Shown here piece after piece: positions 39,701 to 45,700 of a stretch of DNA of 64,000 nt (positions are counted from its first letter, which is position 1; the number at the start of each line of letters is the position of its first letter). The notes beneath the pieces are model-generated. The model was not told the DNA's origin and searched no databases. It worked only from the letters and a program-made list of their open reading frames with translations. Source of the stretch: Dactylorhiza incarnata (taxonomy: Eukaryota > Streptophyta > Magnoliopsida > Asparagales > Orchidaceae); assembly GCA_033032865.1 (NCBI GenBank), contig JAWHQI010000277.1, forward strand, positions 1,892,501-1,956,500. Direction: 5' to 3'. The translations under genes were made by a program, and so were the position numbers.

Positions 39701-42700
39701 GTGCTTATTTTAATATGCATTAATTAATTTATAAGGGCAAAGCCTTGTGTTTGTCGTGATCGGGGTACTGTCGCGGTTGTCCATAGGGGCGGAGCCCTGT
39801 GCCTATCACGATCAGGGTATTGTTGTGGTTGGTCGTAGGGGCGGAGCCCCGTGCCTGTCACTCGCACACGCACATGCGCACGCACGCACACACACAATAT
39901 ATTGAAAGGATAAATTTGTATTCGCCATAGAAGATGAGACTAAATAAGAGCACCTCTTTCTCAATGCCAATCATTCAACAACAAAATCTTTCTGTGTATC
40001 CGCAGATCACTCATTCATTCCAGCTGACATATTCATGTATAGGGTTAATGACCCGGATACCTTCTATCGTAGACATTTTGCCATGTTTGAGAGAAGAGCT
40101 TCTGGCAAGATCTTAAAGGAGCGGTTCTCTAGATTCAATTCCTGCGTATGATGGTTATTGTTCTGTTTGTCATGCTAGGAGGGGCGAATGCTTTCTATCA
40201 AGTGACGGATTTTTCTCGATCAATGTATGAAATTTTTGTTAAAAGACAAGTAGGCATAGCCTAACGGGCTAACCCCATGCTCTTTTTAATCGCCGACATA
40301 ACAAAGAGTCAATCATTTTCTGGAGACAAGAAAAAACTGGAATTTTGCGGCATGTATAGAAAACGGAGCTTTCGGCCCCATCATTCTTTCATAGTTGAAA
40401 GATGCCTATCTAAGTGATCCTTGGATTAGAGCTTAGTCTCGATCTAGATCTTACTACTCCCTATCTGGGTGCTGTAATTTAGTACTTTTCTAGGCTTGGC
40501 ATATCTAGTTTTTTTTTTCATATTCCTTCTCAATGAGGTCTGTGGCAAGCTAACGTACTAAACTACTTCTCTTCCGAAAGAACTTCTATCCTAAGAGCGT
40601 ATATTTCAAAGAGAGCACCGGATCTTGCATGAATGCGCACATCCGAATTGTTCAAATCTTGAACGCTACACGCCTTGAATAGCATTAAAGCGTCATACAC
40701 ACTGAGGAGAGCGTGGGTTAGTCATGGTGCCAAAATAGGACTATCAAATGAATCTGAGCCATTCAATTTTAATATCCCCGATCTAACGAAAACATATGCC
40801 TAAATATAAGGAAAATATATATGTTGTTTATAGATACTAACGATCGTGAATAGAGTCCCCCATGCATAATGTGTATTTGCTATAGTACTCGGTTGGTCAT
40901 AGTGTGTAGTGGGGTATTGTCATTTTCGTACACTGCGCATAAGGGACCCTGTACAGTTTTTGGGGATGGAATTGAGTGTTTGTTTAAGTGTGATGGAAAG
41001 CCTTACTGATGGGGGACCATCGGGCGCAACTCGGCGCAAGGCGGACCCCACCTTCGTTTATTCTCGCAGACGGACTTGACCGAACCGGCGATCCGCCACC
41101 GTGGACGCGTCCGGCTCGCTGTTTTGATTTATTTTCATATAAGTCATTTTGTATTTTGGTTATTATTTCATGTAGTTATGGCATCGGAACCGCCGGCCAA
41201 TCATAGCCGTCGATTCCGGTTGCCCTAATGTTGTTCTGTTATAAATAGATATCCTAGGGCTGCAGGAAATCCCATTGCTGAAATTAGGAGAAGCCTCTTC
41301 CTTGTTTCCGGTGATCTCCTCCGCGGTGCCGACTCCGTGGAGCCCTTGGTGACGATTCCTTGGGTAAGTGTTTTGTTTTCTCATCCCCACATCCTTCTCC
41401 CTACCCTTGCCGCCAGCCCCTGTTACTCCATTGCCGCCAGCCCCCTCCAACAGTGCCGCCGCCAGCCACCCAACAGCAGCCTTGCTGCCCGCCTCTTCCC
41501 CGTCCAAGGCTACAGCCGCCGGCCCCCTCTATACATCCTGCCGCCCTCTTGCTCGCAGCCACCCCACGCCGTCAACCTCCCCATACTCGCCACCAGCCCC
41601 CCTCCCAGCAGCCGCCCACTTCAGCCCTCTCCTCCATCCCCCAACCCGTCGGATCTGTCCAGTCCCGGACAGATCTGTCCAGTCCAAGCCCCGACCTCCC
41701 GATCTAGCCCTAACTCACCCATACCCGCAGCCCACCCTTCCCCGCTCGTGGATTCACCTTCCCCCTTACCCGATCCAGTCTCCCATCACCCGGAAACCTC
41801 CGTTTTACCTCCATACTTTCAGTTTTGCCTGGTTTATTGCAGCCCTACGTTTATTTCAGATTTTCGTTTGGTGTTTTGTACTGTTGAAGGTATTAGACTT
41901 TGTTCTGTGGTGGTTATCTGTTGTTTTTTTGGAATAAAAGGTTTATTATTGTTCGCCTCGTGATATTTCTAACTGCAGGACGGATTGAATCGCCGCGCGC
42001 TTTCTTTGGCCCTCCGTGCGGAGGAAAGCCACACCTCAAGCCTTACGAAATTGCTTATTCTTGCTTATGAACGTTTGCATGTTATTTTATAATATTTTGT
42101 TGCTAAAATTAATCCCTTGCGCCAAGCCACGTGTGTTACATGCGTATAGTTAAAGATCTATTTAAATTAGCCCCTGCACCTCACTAGATTGCATTCTAGG
42201 AGTTCACGGCACAGCCTACCCTACATCACTTACACTTTTAGGGTTGAGATGGCCCAGTTACACTTGACACTAATATTTGCCTGTATTTACAACACTGATA
42301 AGAGCACATCCAACTACTATCTTTTTCTGGCTTGATCGGTCCTTTTGATGTAGCTTTATGTTCATATTTAATATGCAAATATTATTAAAAATTATTAATT
42401 AAAAACAATCTTTTCATTATTATTTTTAATGGAGCTTAATGGTGTTTGGACTCCACATCAATTGATGCGAAAAACTCAAAACCAAAATAGAGGGAACTTA
42501 AAATATTTGTAGGGAAACCTTTCATGAGAAAATATAACACATTTAGTCCCACCTTACCAAACTCCACATCTTTTAATGAGTAAATATACAATTTCACTCA
42601 CTCATATTATGTTGAAAGAAACATAAGGAGAATCAATGAACCACACATGCGCACACCACACTGGACTGGACCAGACCGGATCCGGATTTGGGATTTGAGG

Positions 42701-45700
42701 AATAATTGAATTGAATTGTATTTTTTGGACAAAATAGTTCTCCCATTTCATGTTGAAAGAAACATAAGGAGAATCAATGAACCACATATGCACACACCGG
42801 ACTGGACCAGACCGGATCCGGATTTGGGATTTGAGGAATAATTGAATTGAATTGTATTTTTTGGACAAAATAGTTCTCCCATTTTGAAAGTATTAAATTC
42901 TGCAAAATCCATGTGTCGAATAGTATTCGACGTGCGTCGAATATATATCGACGTACGTCGATAAGAATTCGACTTGCGTCGTTTCTCCATTCGGCGATTT
43001 CTACCCGCTTAGAAATCGACTTACGTCGATTACTCCACACTTGCATTTCGACGTACATCAAAATTTGCTTTTCCAGCATGCGTCGATTTCGACTCTCCCG
43101 TGCGTCGACTAGAAATCGACTTACGTCGATTTCTTCTTAACATCGTACGTCAATTTCTCCTGGTAGCCCCGCATGCCTGATTTTTGTACGCGTGTTTTCT
43201 TTACCCGTTTTACCTCATTAATTTTACGTTAGAAAACAAAGTATTTCCATGCACGATAAAATTTACTAATCATAACCGTTGGATTTAATTGAGTGATTAT
43301 TACTTACGCTTTTTACGAGACTCCTATATAGGGTTTTTTCCGAATCATTTCCATACACACTTTATTATACGTTCTCTCATTCTCATACGCTCTTCTAGTT
43401 TTCTTTTGCGATTTTATTTTCTTGACGTTTGCTTCATCAAGTGGGAGTTCAAGTGCTCTGTGCTTCTTCGATGTCCGTGCACATCAGAGTTTTCGGGATC
43501 TAGTCGGGCGTTGTACCTTGGAGGAGTGAGCATCGGTTCAAAGCCTTGTCGGAGGGTGGTGCGACTTCTTTAGGGTAGTGATCACACACGCCTTACCCAT
43601 GCTCGATTCTAAACTATATATTATTCTGATCTCTTAATCTTTCTGTTTTCAAGGTTTCTGTTATGGGCGTCACATCCACTATTATGGGGTCGCTTTTATT
43701 TCGTCTTGATATGCTTTTATTCTATCTTAAAGTCGTGTCCATATATGATGTCATTATTTATGTCTTGTCTTTATGTGGTGCCATGTTTTAGTCGCATGTC
43801 TAAATCTATCATTTATTTCCATAAAAAGTCTGTTGTAAGTCCTATTTAAAGGACACTAGGGGTCCTGTATAATCAAGCAATGAAGTAGTCTATTTCCTGT
43901 CTTTGAATAAGATTTTGGAAGCTCTCTCGAGTACGCCCGGCTTAGGCAGTTGCGGTCAAAGCTCTGTAGTATCCCGCCACCGTCATCTCCACCTCCGGCC
44001 ACTCCTCCGCCAATGACCGAGTATGCTTATAACAACTTTGTATCAGAGCTACGTTGTTCCTCACTTTCACTGCACGTACACTTCATCCTTCACGCATGCT
44101 GACGTCCTCTGCGATCGACGTCCCTTGTCGAAGAACACCCGACATCTCGACAACCACGGTTGACGATTTCGAGCGCCATCTTCTGTTCCAAAACCGTTGC
44201 CATTACAATCCAACCGCCGAGACCTTCTGCATCGAGGCTCGTCCTCCCCCTTCTGGCCAAGCGTCATTCTTCCACTGTTCCATCAGATGCGCCCCTTTGT
44301 CCAAAACAACAGTGTCATCCATGTCCTCCGTCGTTCCAACGACAACGTCAACTTCTTCTCACCCCCACGAGCGTGCATCCTCTTCAATCCAACAGTCACC
44401 GCTGCTTTCCCGACGCCTCCTGTCTTCTTCCCTAGCGTCAGCTCCCTCGACATTGCCAAGGCTTCCCCTGCACGCAGTCGACGACGCGTCCAGACGCTAT
44501 CAACCGTGTCTCTCCATTTGTCCTGCGCATTCGAAGTAACAGCAGGGAGGGCACGCTTGTTGTGTCGACGCCTCCTCGTTGATACTTCCTACCTATGGCA
44601 CCTTCGACGAAACTCCCGCTCGCATTGCGCCAACGCTTACCTTCCTGGAATTGCCCTCTACCGTGGATTCTACAACCAGGCCTTGCGACTCTCCCGCCTC
44701 CCGCTGACGATCGCCCCCCTGACTGCAAGATCCTCATTGAGCCGCCCAGTCAAACCCCTCAATCCCAGCGAGCCTCAGTCCTATCCGTCGTGCCGCCCTC
44801 ACTTCCTCAAGCCCATCCCGCAACAGGCCTATTCACGACTAGGGTGTTTCTTAATTGATTGATTATTTTATTAATTATTCTTATATTGGATTAATTAAGT
44901 GATTAATTAATTAAGATGTCAGTTCCACTCAACGCCGCCGACAACGACCTCCTCGCACAATCCAGATCTCCACCGTACGATTCGGAGACTGCGTGTCTTG
45001 TTTACGAGTCTCATTATCTCGTCTCTGCCATCATCACTCTCCTCGCCGACATGATCGCTGCCTGCCAAAGTAAACAAGTATTCGTTATTCCACCGCCGCC
45101 CCTAGCCTACGTTGTCGTCACCTCGCCGCCTCTTATCAGACCACCTGCTCTGCTGGCACTCTGGATCCATTTTTTCATCTGCCCACCCCAAAGTCAGCAC
45201 TGCCATTTCTGATCGATACAACTCTTTCTCCTCCCAAACCATCGTCCCTTTCCCCTGTCCGCCTGTTCAGTTTGTTCATCACCATCTCTTTTGCCTCCAC
45301 TACAACAATACGATACTAGGAATTGTTCTCGCGGGAAATCAAAGAGCCCGATGATCAAGCGATGCAAGCCTCATTCGAGCTTGAGGACAAACTCGGTTTG
45401 AAGGACGGAGGAGATGTTTTGGTCGTCACACTCACTATTATGGGGTCGCTTTTATTTCGTCTTGTTATGCTTTTATTCCTTCTTAAAGTCGCGCCCTTAT
45501 ATGTATGTCGTTATTTATGTCATGCCTTTATGTGGTGCATGTCCAAATCTGTCATTTATTTTCATTAAAAGTCTATTGTAAGTCCTATTTAAAGGACACT
45601 ATGGGTCTTGTATAATCAAACAATGAAATAGCCTATTTCCCATCTTTGAATAAGATTTTGGAAGCTCTTTCTATTGAGCATGCCATGCTTATGCAGCCGC

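Noticed and set aside
41337..41963. 208-codon and overlapping Pro/Ser-rich ORFs
   Set aside because: All three frames are open because of C-rich composition; no motif, and it sits in an LTR/leader-like context.
44054..45354. Several overlapping ORFs of 80-220 codons
   Set aside because: They lie inside the 43659-45778 LTR element, overlap in different frames, and show only composition-driven Pro/Ser/Arg content.
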